Both the position numbers and the translations under genes were made by a program. From Marinomonas aquimarina (GTDB lineage Bacteria; Pseudomonadota; Gammaproteobacteria; Pseudomonadales; Marinomonadaceae), in assembly GCF_900089755.1 (NCBI RefSeq), contig NZ_FLOC01000009.1, positions 62,001 to 126,000 on the forward strand: 64,000 nt of DNA, given 5' to 3'. This document shows positions 44,086 to 52,309 of this stretch, in pieces. Numbering within the stretch: position 1 is the first letter of the stretch; each line of letters begins with the position of its first letter. Below the pieces are notes generated by a model. The model saw only the letters and a program-made list of their open reading frames with translations, did not search any database and was not told the DNA's origin.

Positions 44086-44601
44086 TTATTCCCCTAGTGT
44101 TAACACGTGCATGGATTGGATCTGCCAGATTGAACGGCCATAGTAGGTTTCATTACGCAGTTCAGGGTATTGATCAAAATCGTAGATCACCATCAAGGGG
44201 CCCTTGTTGCGTACGGGAATGTCGGCGCCATCCATCTGATACGCAATGATCGCTCCTAGTTCCTCAAAATCCGTTAACGGAACTTCGGTAATGTACTGAT
44301 TAAAGGCGGTTAAGCGAATGACATTGCCATCGGCTTCAAGCTGTTCGAGCAAGTCGCTTGGATCAAAGCCGACATAGTGATGGACGCCTTCTTCCCATGG
44401 TGTTTGGGTCGTGATTTCATAGGCGGGTAATTGCTTCAGCATGGCAAAGTCAAACTGTGCCTGTTGCGGGCTGTTGAAGTGCTCAATATTACCGCTCACC
44501 GCCAAAATGACGTTGCCGCTCGGTTCTTCTAACACGGCCATGGCGTGCATTGAAAGTGTGGCGCAAAGCATCGTCAGGGTGTTCCAGAAAAGACGTTTCA
44601 T
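44086..44601 (-). CDS. Periplasmic SUOX-fold (oxidoreductase molybdopterin-binding domain) protein
   Basis: A 171-residue secreted protein. Signal peptide 1-22 (ending AMA). The rest has the pattern of small molybdopterin-oxidoreductase-fold proteins: LAVSGNI, FDFAMLKQLPAYEITTQTPW, GFDPSDLLEQL, LTAFNQYITEVPLTDFEELG, AYQMDGADIPVRNKGPLMVI and YGRSIWQIQSMHVL. No cysteine remains in the mature chain, so the usual Mo ligand is missing and it is more likely a sensor or ligand-binding protein than an enzyme. It starts the operon with the kinase-like and Hpt genes (2-base gap), and relatives I recall often sit beside signalling genes. Confidence 0.78.
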   Translation of the reverse strand: MKRLFWNTLTMLCATLSMHAMAVLEEPSGNVILAVSGNIEHFNSPQQAQFDFAMLKQLPAYEITTQTPWEEGVHHYVGFDPSDLLEQLEADGNVIRLTAFNQYITEVPLTDFEELGAIIAYQMDGADIPVRNKGPLMVIYDFDQYPELRNETYYGRSIWQIQSMHVLTLGE

Positions 44602-44830
44602 ATCCCTATCCCTATTAGAATCTGATGAACGGGTGAGTTAATCGTAAAGTGTAGCAAACTTGTGCCTAGAGAGAGTGTGGAAGTGTTGCAAAAGTCGTCT
44701 CAACAGAACACCTTTAGCGATTGCAACAAAGCTTATCATTGACGGCTGTTGGCACACAGCTGAGCAAAAAAATATGCTTAAATAGGCACCTATTCGTTAT
44801 TCATAGAAGTTAGTAACAAGGACTAAAACC

Positions 44831-45601
44831 GTGATTACCCATCCTTTTAGCGCTGTCGGCGCAATCATCGATGCCTTTCCACTGCTGTTGTCTCGTCGGT
44901 TACGTTTGTTTCTATTGGCCCCTATTTTAGCAAACATTGCCTTGATGGTGCTGCTGTATACGGTGGCGCTCAGTTACATGGGGGTGGCGGTCGAGGAAAT
45001 GATGGGCTTTATGCCAGACTGGCTGTCCTTCCTAAATTGGCTGTTTTACCTATTATTGAACATCGTTATTGGCTTGCTGATGTTTTACAGCTTTTCCGTG
45101 GGGGTCAACATTCTGGCGGCGCCCTTTATGGCGTTTTTGGCCGAAAAAGTGGAAGAGCACCAAACCGGTAAGCAGTTTGACGAAGACATGAGTTTTGCTG
45201 GCCTGATGGCAATTGCCGGACGCAGTTTGAAGCGTGAGTTGCAAAAACTGGGTTACTTTTTACCACGCTTCATTGGCTTATTATTATTGTCATTCGTACC
45301 GGTGGTGAATGTGGTGACGCCGTTTCTATTAGTGCTGTTTTCGGCTTGGATGCTGGCTTTGCAATACATGGATTATGCTTTTGATAACAATAAAATTCCG
45401 TTTCCTGACATGCGTGCCTCCCTGCGTGAAAAGCCGTTGTTATGCTGGACTTTTGGTTTTATCGTGATGTTTGCCGTCACCATTCCATTTTTAAATTTGT
45501 TTGTGATGCCCATTGCCGTGGTAGCGGCCACGCTACTTTGGATTAAGCTGTTCAGCGAACGTTTTGTGAATTACGCAGACTTATTGTCGCAGACCAAATA
45601 G
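44831..45601 (+). CDS. cysZ: Sulfate transporter CysZ
   Basis: A 256-residue inner-membrane protein with about four long hydrophobic regions. The conserved CysZ/EI24 features are present: VNILAAPFMAFLAEKVEE (near 98-115), the REL-x-KLGYFLPRF segment and LQYMDYAFDNNKIPFPDMR (near 182-200). CysZ brings sulfate into the cell for cysteine synthesis. Nothing else of sulfate assimilation is near. The following response-regulator gene begins 9 bases later, so the two are likely cotranscribed. Confidence 0.9.
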   Translation: MITHPFSAVGAIIDAFPLLLSRRLRLFLLAPILANIALMVLLYTVALSYMGVAVEEMMGFMPDWLSFLNWLFYLLLNIVIGLLMFYSFSVGVNILAAPFMAFLAEKVEEHQTGKQFDEDMSFAGLMAIAGRSLKRELQKLGYFLPRFIGLLLLSFVPVVNVVTPFLLVLFSAWMLALQYMDYAFDNNKIPFPDMRASLREKPLLCWTFGFIVMFAVTIPFLNLFVMPIAVVAATLLWIKLFSERFVNYADLLSQTK

Positions 45602-45610
45602 GACACTATT

Positions 45611-46444
45611 TTGAAAATACTGGTTGTAGATGACGCTTCTTTTACTCGTGACTTGATTAAACGGACGCTGCGTAAGCGCTTTCCAACGGTGACGGTGGAA
45701 GAAGCGGTGAATGGCCGTAAAGCTCAGCAAATGCTGGAGAAAATGGCCTTTGATATGGTGCTGTGCGACTGGGAAATGCCTGAAATGACAGGGGTTGAGT
45801 TGTTGCAATGGTGTCGTGAGCAACCCAATTACAAGAAAGACACGCTGCCGTTCGTCATGATCACCAGCCGTGGTGATAAGTCCCACGTGGTGGAAGCGGT
45901 ACAGTCTGGGGTGACCGATTATTTGGGCAAGCCTTTCTCCGCCGAGCAGCTGATTCAAAAGGTGTTGTCAGCGGCCAAACGCAACGGTCTTGATAAAAAG
46001 TTGGATTCTGCCCCCAAATCCCATGTGGCACCCTCTACCGGTGGTGTGGCATCGGGCTCGCTGGATGTATTAATGGCCGGCTCGGCGAACCCTAAAGCGA
46101 CTCCAGCGCCTAAGATCAGCAACCCCAGCGTTGCTAGCAAGGACGTGAAAATTCCGACCAAGGTGCGTTTTGCTGGCAAAGAGTTTCGCTGCATGGTGAT
46201 CCACTTTGCAAAAGACGAAGCGACCATGTTGATTAAAAGTGATGATGTGGTGCCGACGGTATTGGACCAAGCGGTCTTGGATTTGACCTTTGAACAGAAG
46301 GTTAATCGTTTGAATTATTTCGTCCAAGCGGTGGCAACGACGGAGAAAAAGCATGACTCGGCGTTTTTAACGGTGACCCTGTCACTGATTGACCAAGACG
46401 CAGACAAAGAAGCCTTTATTCAGCAACTGTTTGCCTCGCTGTAA
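45611..46444 (+). CDS. Response regulator: receiver plus PilZ-like C-terminal domain
   Basis: A 277-residue protein. Receiver domain 1-122 with acid pocket D7-D8, phospho-acceptor D53 (VLCDWEMPEMTG), a threonine in VMITSRGD and the lysine in YLGKPF. A flexible Ala/Ser/Pro linker (130-180) leads to a beta-rich domain (about 180-277, KIPTKVRFAGKEFRCMVIHF onward) that resembles PilZ in outline but lacks a visible RxxxR c-di-GMP motif. Start is TTG with AGG eight bases upstream. P. aeruginosa has, to my memory, a response regulator at the same place between phoR and phoU. No cognate kinase is adjacent on this strand. Confidence 0.8.
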   Translation: MKILVVDDASFTRDLIKRTLRKRFPTVTVEEAVNGRKAQQMLEKMAFDMVLCDWEMPEMTGVELLQWCREQPNYKKDTLPFVMITSRGDKSHVVEAVQSGVTDYLGKPFSAEQLIQKVLSAAKRNGLDKKLDSAPKSHVAPSTGGVASGSLDVLMAGSANPKATPAPKISNPSVASKDVKIPTKVRFAGKEFRCMVIHFAKDEATMLIKSDDVVPTVLDQAVLDLTFEQKVNRLNYFVQAVATTEKKHDSAFLTVTLSLIDQDADKEAFIQQLFASL

Positions 46445-46456
46445 GCAAGCAGCATT

Positions 46457-46487
46457 AAAAAAGCCCAATGCTCGCATTGGGCTTTTT
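46457..46487. terminator. Bidirectional terminator between the response regulator and phoR
   Basis: AAAAAAGCCCAATG-CTCG-CATTGGGCTTTTTT serves both converging genes. Confidence 0.93.
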
Positions 46488-46502
46488 TGTGACTAGCAGG
46501 GT

Positions 46503-47906
46503 CTAGGCCGATGGCGTATTCGCCGATGTCTCAGGCGAGTGCTCTGTGGCATCAAGAGTCGCGTTTGTTTCCTCGGGACTGCCTTCTACGTCGGTGGCGA
46601 CAGTGGCCAGTAGGGCTTCTTGACGCACTCGATCCGTTGGGAAATGACAAGAGAAAGTACTGCCAAAGCCCGGTTGGCTGCGAATCTGTAATTTCGCATT
46701 GTGGTGAATCAATACGTGTTTGACGATTGCTAGGCCCAAGCCGGTACCGCCGGTATTGGAACCACGGCCTTTGTCGACACGGAAGAAGCGCTCCGTCAGG
46801 CGCGGAATATGGCGCGGGTCGATGCCCAAGCCTTCATCCTCGACCGAGAACACACCACTGAAATCGTGCTGCACCCATTTCACCTGGATATGACCACCCT
46901 CTGGCGAGTACTTGATGGCGTTCACGACTAGGTTCGAAAAGGCGCTGTACAGTTCACTGGTGGCGCCGTAGATGTAGCTGTCTTCTGGAATCTGGAAGCT
47001 GATGTCATGCTGTTCCGTCATCATCGGTAGGGCGGTTTTGCGTACCGTCTCACAAATGTCTTCCAGCTTGAGCCATTGATGCGGCTCTTTCTGATCATTG
47101 GTCTCTAGGCGAGACAACAACAATAAATCCTCGATCAAATGCTCCATGCGCAATGACTGATCGGTCATATTGACGATGCCACGCTGCATTGACTGGGGCA
47201 GGTTATCTTTAAACATAGACAAGGTTTCAAGATAGCCTTTGATCACTGTGAGTGGTGTTTTCAGCTCGTGGGAAGCGTTCGCGACAAAGTCTTTACGCAT
47301 CTGTTCGAGCAGATGTAAACGGGTCACATCACGCACAAAAATCAAATGATCGTTTTGGTCGTAGAGCGTGGTTTGCAGCTCCAAATAGACCCCTTCTTTA
47401 GAAGGTGATTTGATCACCAAGGGCTCGCCAAAACGCTTTTGCGTGAAGTATTTAAAGAATTCTGGATTGCGCAAAATATTGGTAATGGGCTGACCACGGT
47501 CGACTGGGCGCTGTAATCCTAGCAGCAAACCGGCGGAGTTATTCCACCACTCTAGATTGCCGTTGCTATCGGCCATGATCACGCCTTCTTTCAAGGCGGC
47601 GGTGGAGTTCTCAATACGGTTTAACGCCTGACGCATACGGCGTTTGGACTTACGCTGTTTCTTTTGTAGGCGATACACCGCATCAAAGATTTCGCCCCAA
47701 ATACCGGACGCGTCTGGGGGCGCGGCTTTGCCTGAACGGCGTAGCCAAGAGTGGAACTGGTACAACTGGTACAGCTGCCAATACAGCGTACCCAGTGTGT
47801 ACAATAAGGCTAGTGCAAGAATATGGCCCACTACGAAACCAATGACGATGACCGCCATTAGCCCACTCATCCATGTAATGAAAGCTCGTTGCCAAGTTCT
47901 TTTCAT
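46503..47906 (-). CDS. phoR: Phosphate regulon sensor kinase PhoR
   Basis: A 467-residue membrane kinase. Two close N-terminal helices (10-45) with almost no periplasmic loop, a charged linker, a PAS domain (100-195), H box FVANASHELKTPLTVIKGYL with H213, N box FSNLVVNAIKYSPEG, G1 DEGLGI and G2 GTGLGLAIVKHV. This layout is typical of PhoR, which senses through PhoU and Pst rather than a periplasmic domain. The last 50 residues are an acidic Thr/Glu-rich tail not usual in the family. Seven bases after phoB, so cotranscribed. Confidence 0.93.
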   Translation of the reverse strand: MKRTWQRAFITWMSGLMAVIVIGFVVGHILALALLYTLGTLYWQLYQLYQFHSWLRRSGKAAPPDASGIWGEIFDAVYRLQKKQRKSKRRMRQALNRIENSTAALKEGVIMADSNGNLEWWNNSAGLLLGLQRPVDRGQPITNILRNPEFFKYFTQKRFGEPLVIKSPSKEGVYLELQTTLYDQNDHLIFVRDVTRLHLLEQMRKDFVANASHELKTPLTVIKGYLETLSMFKDNLPQSMQRGIVNMTDQSLRMEHLIEDLLLLSRLETNDQKEPHQWLKLEDICETVRKTALPMMTEQHDISFQIPEDSYIYGATSELYSAFSNLVVNAIKYSPEGGHIQVKWVQHDFSGVFSVEDEGLGIDPRHIPRLTERFFRVDKGRGSNTGGTGLGLAIVKHVLIHHNAKLQIRSQPGFGSTFSCHFPTDRVRQEALLATVATDVEGSPEETNATLDATEHSPETSANTPSA

Positions 47907-47913
47907 ATGCTAT

Positions 47914-48609
47914 CTACGCCGTACGTTTCGCAGAGAATCGGTAACCCGTACCGCGAACCGTTTGAATTAAAAAGTCGTGGGAATCGCCAATGGCTTTGCG
48001 TAGACGACGGATATGCACATCCACAGTACGCTCTTCAACATAGACATTACCACCCCAGACCTGATCCAACAGCTGTGCACGAGAGTAAGCACGCTCTTGG
48101 TGAGTCATTAAGAATTTTAACAAGCGGTACTCTGTTGGCCCCATTTCAATAGGCGTTGTGCCGATTGAAACGCGTTGGCTGACAGGATCTAACAGTAGAC
48201 CTTCCACTTCAATTGGGTCGTCCACACCTTGTGGTGTCGCGCGACGTAACACTGCTTTCAAGCGAGCCACCAATTCACGTGGCGAGAAAGGTTTGGTGAT
48301 GTAATCATCCGCACCCACTTCAAGACCTTGAATCTTGTTGTCTTCTTCGCTTTTCGCAGTCAACATGATGACTGGTATTTCAGCCGTGGTTGGATCTTTT
48401 TTCAGGCGACGGGTCAGCTCTACGCCGCTGCCACCTGGCATCATCCAGTCCACCAAGACCAAATCAGGACGGTGATCAACGATCATCTCGTGTGCCTGTT
48501 GGCTATTTTCCGCTTCCATGTATTCATAGCCAGCCATTTCCAGCGCGACGGCGATCATCTCGCGGATTGGTGCTTCATCATCAATAATTAGTACTTTTTT
48601 ACCGGTCAC
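47914..48609 (-). CDS. phoB: Phosphate regulon response regulator PhoB
   Basis: OmpR-type activator of the Pho regulon. Receiver with D10-D11 pocket, phospho-acceptor D54 (LVDWMMPGGSG), T84 and K107 (YITKPFSPRE); the winged helix ends in TVDVHIRRLRKAIG and VRGTGYRF. Counting from GTG 48609 (231 residues, the usual PhoB length of about 229) with GAGGG eight bases before; an ATG at 48624 would add five residues but has a poor ribosome-binding site. Its DNA boxes are visible before pstC and probably before pstS. Confidence 0.93.
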   Translation of the reverse strand: MTGKKVLIIDDEAPIREMIAVALEMAGYEYMEAENSQQAHEMIVDHRPDLVLVDWMMPGGSGVELTRRLKKDPTTAEIPVIMLTAKSEEDNKIQGLEVGADDYITKPFSPRELVARLKAVLRRATPQGVDDPIEVEGLLLDPVSQRVSIGTTPIEMGPTEYRLLKFLMTHQERAYSRAQLLDQVWGGNVYVEERTVDVHIRRLRKAIGDSHDFLIQTVRGTGYRFSAKRTA

Positions 48610-48654
48610 AGGATTTACCCTCATCTCAGGAACGGTAGTTATTAAAGCCGCTAA

Positions 48655-48682
48655 ATATGACAGCTGTGTTAAATTGTCATAT
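48655..48682. promoter_or_regulatory. Possible Pho box / palindrome upstream of phoB
   Basis: ATATGACA (48655-48662) and TGTCATAT (48675-48682) are perfect inverse complements; on the minus strand the first reads as CTGTCATATTT, one Pho half-site, about 45 bases before phoB. The neighbouring half-sites are poor, so autoregulation is suggested rather than shown. Confidence 0.45.
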
Positions 48683-48704
48683 CAGTGCCACATGATTGCC
48701 ACAT

Positions 48705-49559
48705 TTAAATGTAATATCCCAGCAAGATTCCTGCAAAGATGCAGTAACCAATTCGGTTGTTATCTAGGAAAGAACGGAAGCACGCTTGGCGGTCGCGATC
48801 CTTTGCTTGCTGGAATTGTTGATAAAACAGATACACTGCGCCCAGCAAGCTAACAAAATACAAGATCCCCAGCTGAGCAATCACGCCAATCCACATCATC
48901 AAGGATAGAGTGAGGCCCTGCAGAATAATAATCACCAGCAAATCGTAGCGGCCAAACAAAATGGCGGTCGACTTGATGCCGACTTTGATATCGTCGGGAC
49001 GGTCGGTCATGGCGTAGTAGGTATCGTAGGCGATGGTCCAGAAGCAGTTGGCGACAAACAGCATCCACAGCTGCGGATCCAACAGGCTACCGCCTTGGGC
49101 ACTATAGGCCATCGGAATCGCCCATGAGAACGCCAAGCCAAGGAACAGCTGCGGTAAATGCGTATAGCGCTTCATAAACGGGTACAAAGCGGCTAAGAAC
49201 AGACCCACAAAAGACAGCAAAATGGTCTGCCAATCGGTAAACAACACCAGAATAAAGCTTAAAATCGATAATCCGGCGAACAGAGCCAAGGCTTCGACTT
49301 CGGAAACGCGACCCGATGGCAGAGGGCGATTTTTAGTGCGCTCAACAAAACCGTCCACTTTTCGATCGGCAAAATCGTTGATCACACAGCCTGCTGAACG
49401 CATGCTGAAAACGCCGAGTACGAAGATGAAAATTAGGTGCCATTCTGGCCAGCCATCGGCCGCCAACCACAGCGCCCAAAGGGTAGGCCACATCAGCAGC
49501 AAGGAGCCAATCGGGCGGTTAAAACGGGTTAAATCGGCGTAATCTTGTAGTTTACTCAT
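48705..49559 (-). CDS. ubiA: 4-hydroxybenzoate octaprenyltransferase UbiA
   Basis: A 284-residue inner-membrane prenyltransferase joining the polyprenyl tail to 4-hydroxybenzoate in ubiquinone synthesis. Eight or nine helices; the two Asp-rich Mg-diphosphate motifs are NDFADRKVDGFVERTKNRPL (near 70) and YDTYYAMTDRPDD (near 190). The ATG at 49559 begins MSKLQDYADLTRFNRPIGSL, the normal UbiA start; a longer frame to 49682 would run into ubiC. It follows ubiC by 17 bases, the usual ubiCA order. Confidence 0.95.
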   Translation of the reverse strand: MSKLQDYADLTRFNRPIGSLLLMWPTLWALWLAADGWPEWHLIFIFVLGVFSMRSAGCVINDFADRKVDGFVERTKNRPLPSGRVSEVEALALFAGLSILSFILVLFTDWQTILLSFVGLFLAALYPFMKRYTHLPQLFLGLAFSWAIPMAYSAQGGSLLDPQLWMLFVANCFWTIAYDTYYAMTDRPDDIKVGIKSTAILFGRYDLLVIIILQGLTLSLMMWIGVIAQLGILYFVSLLGAVYLFYQQFQQAKDRDRQACFRSFLDNNRIGYCIFAGILLGYYI

Positions 49560-49576
49560 AGCTGTTATCACTTTCT

Positions 49577-50137
49577 TTAAAATTGACCGGCGGCTTTGGT
49601 GAAGCGTTCGATCGCAGGATAAAACGCTTCGTTCACCAAAATCCCAGGGCCGTATTCGATGAACACAGAGCGTCTTGCCCACAGGGGCTGGTCGCAGTTT
49701 TGGATCAATCCGGCTGGCAGTTTGACCACTTCCGTTTGGCTGCGCCGTAAAGCTTTAGATTTATACACGTAACCTCCAAGCGGGCGGTTGCCTAAATACG
49801 GCAGATAACGCCATGCCCCCTTGAGTGACCGTGCTGGAATGATTGAACGCGCATACACCACCGGCGTGTCATCCACATACAGGATGACGGTGCGCACGCG
49901 GGCCACTTCACGGCTCTTTAAACCTAAGCGTAGACGCTCTCGAGGGGATGGGGTTTGCCAACCATCACTGAGCACTTCAACGCGCAACTGACCCGCTTGG
50001 CGTAATTTCGCTGTAATCGAATGACTGGTGGTCAGCCAGGGTAAGATATTTTTCGGAATGGTGACGCGCGAAACCTGCTCAATACTATGCCAACGGTAGT
50101 CAAATTGCTGCGCCAGCTTAAGATTTAGCAGGCTCAT
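49577..50137 (-). CDS. ubiC: Chorismate lyase UbiC
   Basis: Converts chorismate to 4-hydroxybenzoate and pyruvate, the first committed step to ubiquinone. A 186-residue cytosolic protein with RERLRLGLKSREVARVRTVI near 67-86, which holds the active-site arginine of the family, YARSIIPARSLKG near 96-108, and the late EYGPGILVNEAFYPAI segment. The ATG overlaps the stop of the HDOD gene (ATGA), so translation is coupled to a gene not usually linked with quinone synthesis. Confidence 0.9.
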   Translation of the reverse strand: MSLLNLKLAQQFDYRWHSIEQVSRVTIPKNILPWLTTSHSITAKLRQAGQLRVEVLSDGWQTPSPRERLRLGLKSREVARVRTVILYVDDTPVVYARSIIPARSLKGAWRYLPYLGNRPLGGYVYKSKALRRSQTEVVKLPAGLIQNCDQPLWARRSVFIEYGPGILVNEAFYPAIERFTKAAGQF

Positions 50138-51402
50138 TTGGCCCCGCTTATCAGGTCGACCATTTTGCTTAATTCACTGGACGAGCTGAGCACTTTGCGA
50201 TGACACAATTTCGCGTCTTCGGCCGTCAGTCCTAAGGCTTGCAGGACTGACGGCTGGGGGGCTTCGTCATTGAAGAGCTGATGACAGAGCTGCAGCCCAA
50301 GTGCCAGTTTGTGATGATCGCCATGGTAGTGTTCGGTTTGGCTGTAGCGTACGGCAGTGTAAATGCTCTCTGGCAAGCCCCAATGTTTGAGCAACCAAGC
50401 GCCTAATTGTTCCTTGGTGAAGTGCAAGGTTTGCATTTCAATCACCGCTGTTGGCAGGTGGGCGTTGGCTTCGATGTAGCGTGACAAAATAGCAAAGTGC
50501 GGTGGCAACACCACAGCAATGGCGAGGTAGCCAAAGTTATGCAGCAAACCGGACAAGTAGGCATGGCCCAAACGTGGTCGTTCACCACTGGGCATCTTGC
50601 GCACCAATTCTTCCATTAGCACGGCGTGCGACACGGCGCTGAGCCAGAAATCTTCGTAGTGGCGTGGGCCGTTTTGTGGCAGTTGGAACGCGCTACCCAT
50701 GGACAAGCCGAGCGCTAGGTTCATCACCATATCAAAGCCCAACACGCGAATGATGGCATCCTCAACCGACTCAATTTCACCACGCACACCATAGTAAGGC
50801 GACGACGCCCAGCTAATGACTTGCGCGGACAAAGAGGGGTCCAAACTGATCACATCACACAGATCATCAGTGCCGGCATTTTCATTGGAGCAGAGTTGGA
50901 TAATACGGTGCGATGAGGCGGGCAGCGGCGGAATCTCCAAGGTTTCTTCGAGTCTCGCCTGTAAGCGCATGGACTGAAACTTGCCTAATGCGGCCTGCAT
51001 CTGCTCTGGGTCTTGGCTGAGGTCGGCCACGGGTTTGGCGATCTCAGATAGCGGGATGGCAATTTTCTCATAACGCGATAAGGGGCCTTGAAAGCGACCG
51101 CTAAACTCGTCTTTAGAATAACTTTTGTAACTCTGTTGAGCACTGCTGCGCAGCTCAATCACGTCACTCTCGAGCAGTGATTGATCAATAATGGTCGAAC
51201 AAGAATTCGGTTTGATCAGTGGGTCGCCTTCAATATTGTAGTTGGCAACGGGATCAAAACGGCGCTTGGTTAAGCGCGATATGGCGGCCATGTCGAGCAT
51301 ACTCTCATACGGGAAAATCACTTGCAGCTTGCCCGTGTGATCGGCGAGGTGAACGATGCGCACCCGCGTGCTGATAGGTTGTTCGACAGATTGGTCTGAC
51401 AC
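50134..51402 (-). CDS. HDOD-domain protein
   Basis: A 422-residue protein. The HDOD domain covers about 160-355 (LEIPPLPASSHRIIQLCSNE, ISLDPSLSAQVISWASSPYY, DAIIRVLGFDMVMNLALG, AYLSGLLHNFGYLAIAVV), a relative of HD phosphohydrolases without the full metal-ligand set. Residues 1-150 look like a YbaK/ProRS-type editing fold in part (LADHTGKLQVIFPYESMLDM), but this is weak. HDOD proteins act in signalling, often with c-di-GMP or stress responses. It lies upstream of ubiC-ubiA and overlaps ubiC by four bases. Confidence 0.75.
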   Translation of the reverse strand: MSDQSVEQPISTRVRIVHLADHTGKLQVIFPYESMLDMAAISRLTKRRFDPVANYNIEGDPLIKPNSCSTIIDQSLLESDVIELRSSAQQSYKSYSKDEFSGRFQGPLSRYEKIAIPLSEIAKPVADLSQDPEQMQAALGKFQSMRLQARLEETLEIPPLPASSHRIIQLCSNENAGTDDLCDVISLDPSLSAQVISWASSPYYGVRGEIESVEDAIIRVLGFDMVMNLALGLSMGSAFQLPQNGPRHYEDFWLSAVSHAVLMEELVRKMPSGERPRLGHAYLSGLLHNFGYLAIAVVLPPHFAILSRYIEANAHLPTAVIEMQTLHFTKEQLGAWLLKHWGLPESIYTAVRYSQTEHYHGDHHKLALGLQLCHQLFNDEAPQPSVLQALGLTAEDAKLCHRKVLSSSSELSKMVDLISGAK

Positions 51403-51457
51403 TCTGAATCCCCAAGTAAAACGGTTTTCTTTATTAGGACATTATTAAGCAAACTAG

Positions 51458-51480
51458 AAAAGCCCCATAAGGGGCTTTTT
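51458..51480 (-). terminator. Terminator of the amino-acid ABC operon
   Basis: AAAAGCCCC-ATAA-GGGGCTTTTT, 27 bases after the stop codon of the ATPase gene. Confidence 0.88.
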
Positions 51481-51506
51481 AGGTGGGAATGGCGCAAATA
51501 GCAAGC

Positions 51507-52286
51507 TTAGTGGTTCAAAATTTGGCTTAAGAACAACTGAGTTCGGTCATGTTTCGGATTATCGAAGAATTCGTGCGGGGTGTTGGCTTCGACGATTTCG
51601 CCTGCGTCCATAAACACGACACGGTCGGCCACGGTCTTAGCGAAGCCCATCTCGTGGGTCACACAGACCATGGTCATGCCTTCGTCTGCCAGCTGGATCA
51701 TGACATCCAGCACTTCCTTGATCATCTCAGGGTCAAGCGCGGAAGTGGGTTCGTCGAACAGCATGATGCGCGGCTTCATACACAGTCCGCGCGCAATGGC
51801 CACACGTTGTTGCTGACCACCGGAAAGCTGTCCTGGGTACTTCAGCGCTTGGTTCGCGATTTTGACCCGCTCCAAATAGTGCATGGCCATTTCTTCGGCT
51901 TCTTTTTTCGGGGTTTTACGTACCCAAATCGGTGCCAGCGTCAGGTTCTCAAGGATCGTCAAATGGGGGAACAGGTTAAAGTGCTGGAACACCATGCCCA
52001 CATCTTTACGGATGGTCTCGATGTTTTTCAGGTTGTCATTCATCTCGATGCCATCGACTAGGATTTGCCCCTTTTGGTGCTCCTCAAGACGGTTGATACA
52101 ACGGATCATGGTCGACTTACCGGAGCCTGATGGCCCACAGACGACGATCCGCTCGCCTTTTTTCACGCTAAAGTCGATGTTCTTTAAGACGTGGAACTCA
52201 CCGTACCACTTGTTCACATCGCTGAATTGAATGATTGCTTCTTCGCCCTGCTCAAGTTGGGCGAGTGCCATGTTTCTTTCTGTCAT
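51507..52286 (-). CDS. aapP: General amino-acid ABC transporter ATPase (AapP/GlnQ type)
   Basis: A 259-residue polar-amino-acid transport ATPase. Walker [10 protein letters not shown] (51-59), Q-loop [16 protein letters not shown], signature [15 protein letters not shown], Walker [17 protein letters not shown]-loop [19 protein letters not shown]. Last gene of a four-gene operon of SBP, two long permeases and ATPase in the order of the Rhizobium aapJQMP system. GAGG precedes ATG 52286; ATG 52271 in frame is an alternative. Confidence 0.92.
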   Translation of the reverse strand: MTERNMALAQLEQGEEAIIQFSDVNKWYGEFHVLKNIDFSVKKGERIVVCGPSGSGKSTMIRCINRLEEHQKGQILVDGIEMNDNLKNIETIRKDVGMVFQHFNLFPHLTILENLTLAPIWVRKTPKKEAEEMAMHYLERVKIANQALKYPGQLSGGQQQRVAIARGLCMKPRIMLFDEPTSALDPEMIKEVLDVMIQLADEGMTMVCVTHEMGFAKTVADRVVFMDAGEIVEANTPHEFFDNPKHDRTQLFLSQILNH

Positions 52287-52309
52287 GTTTTAAGGCCTCA
52301 AAGTGTCAA

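Noticed and set aside
48625..48704. Full Pho box before phoB
   Set aside because: Only one good half-site per strand can be seen, so I list it as possible only.
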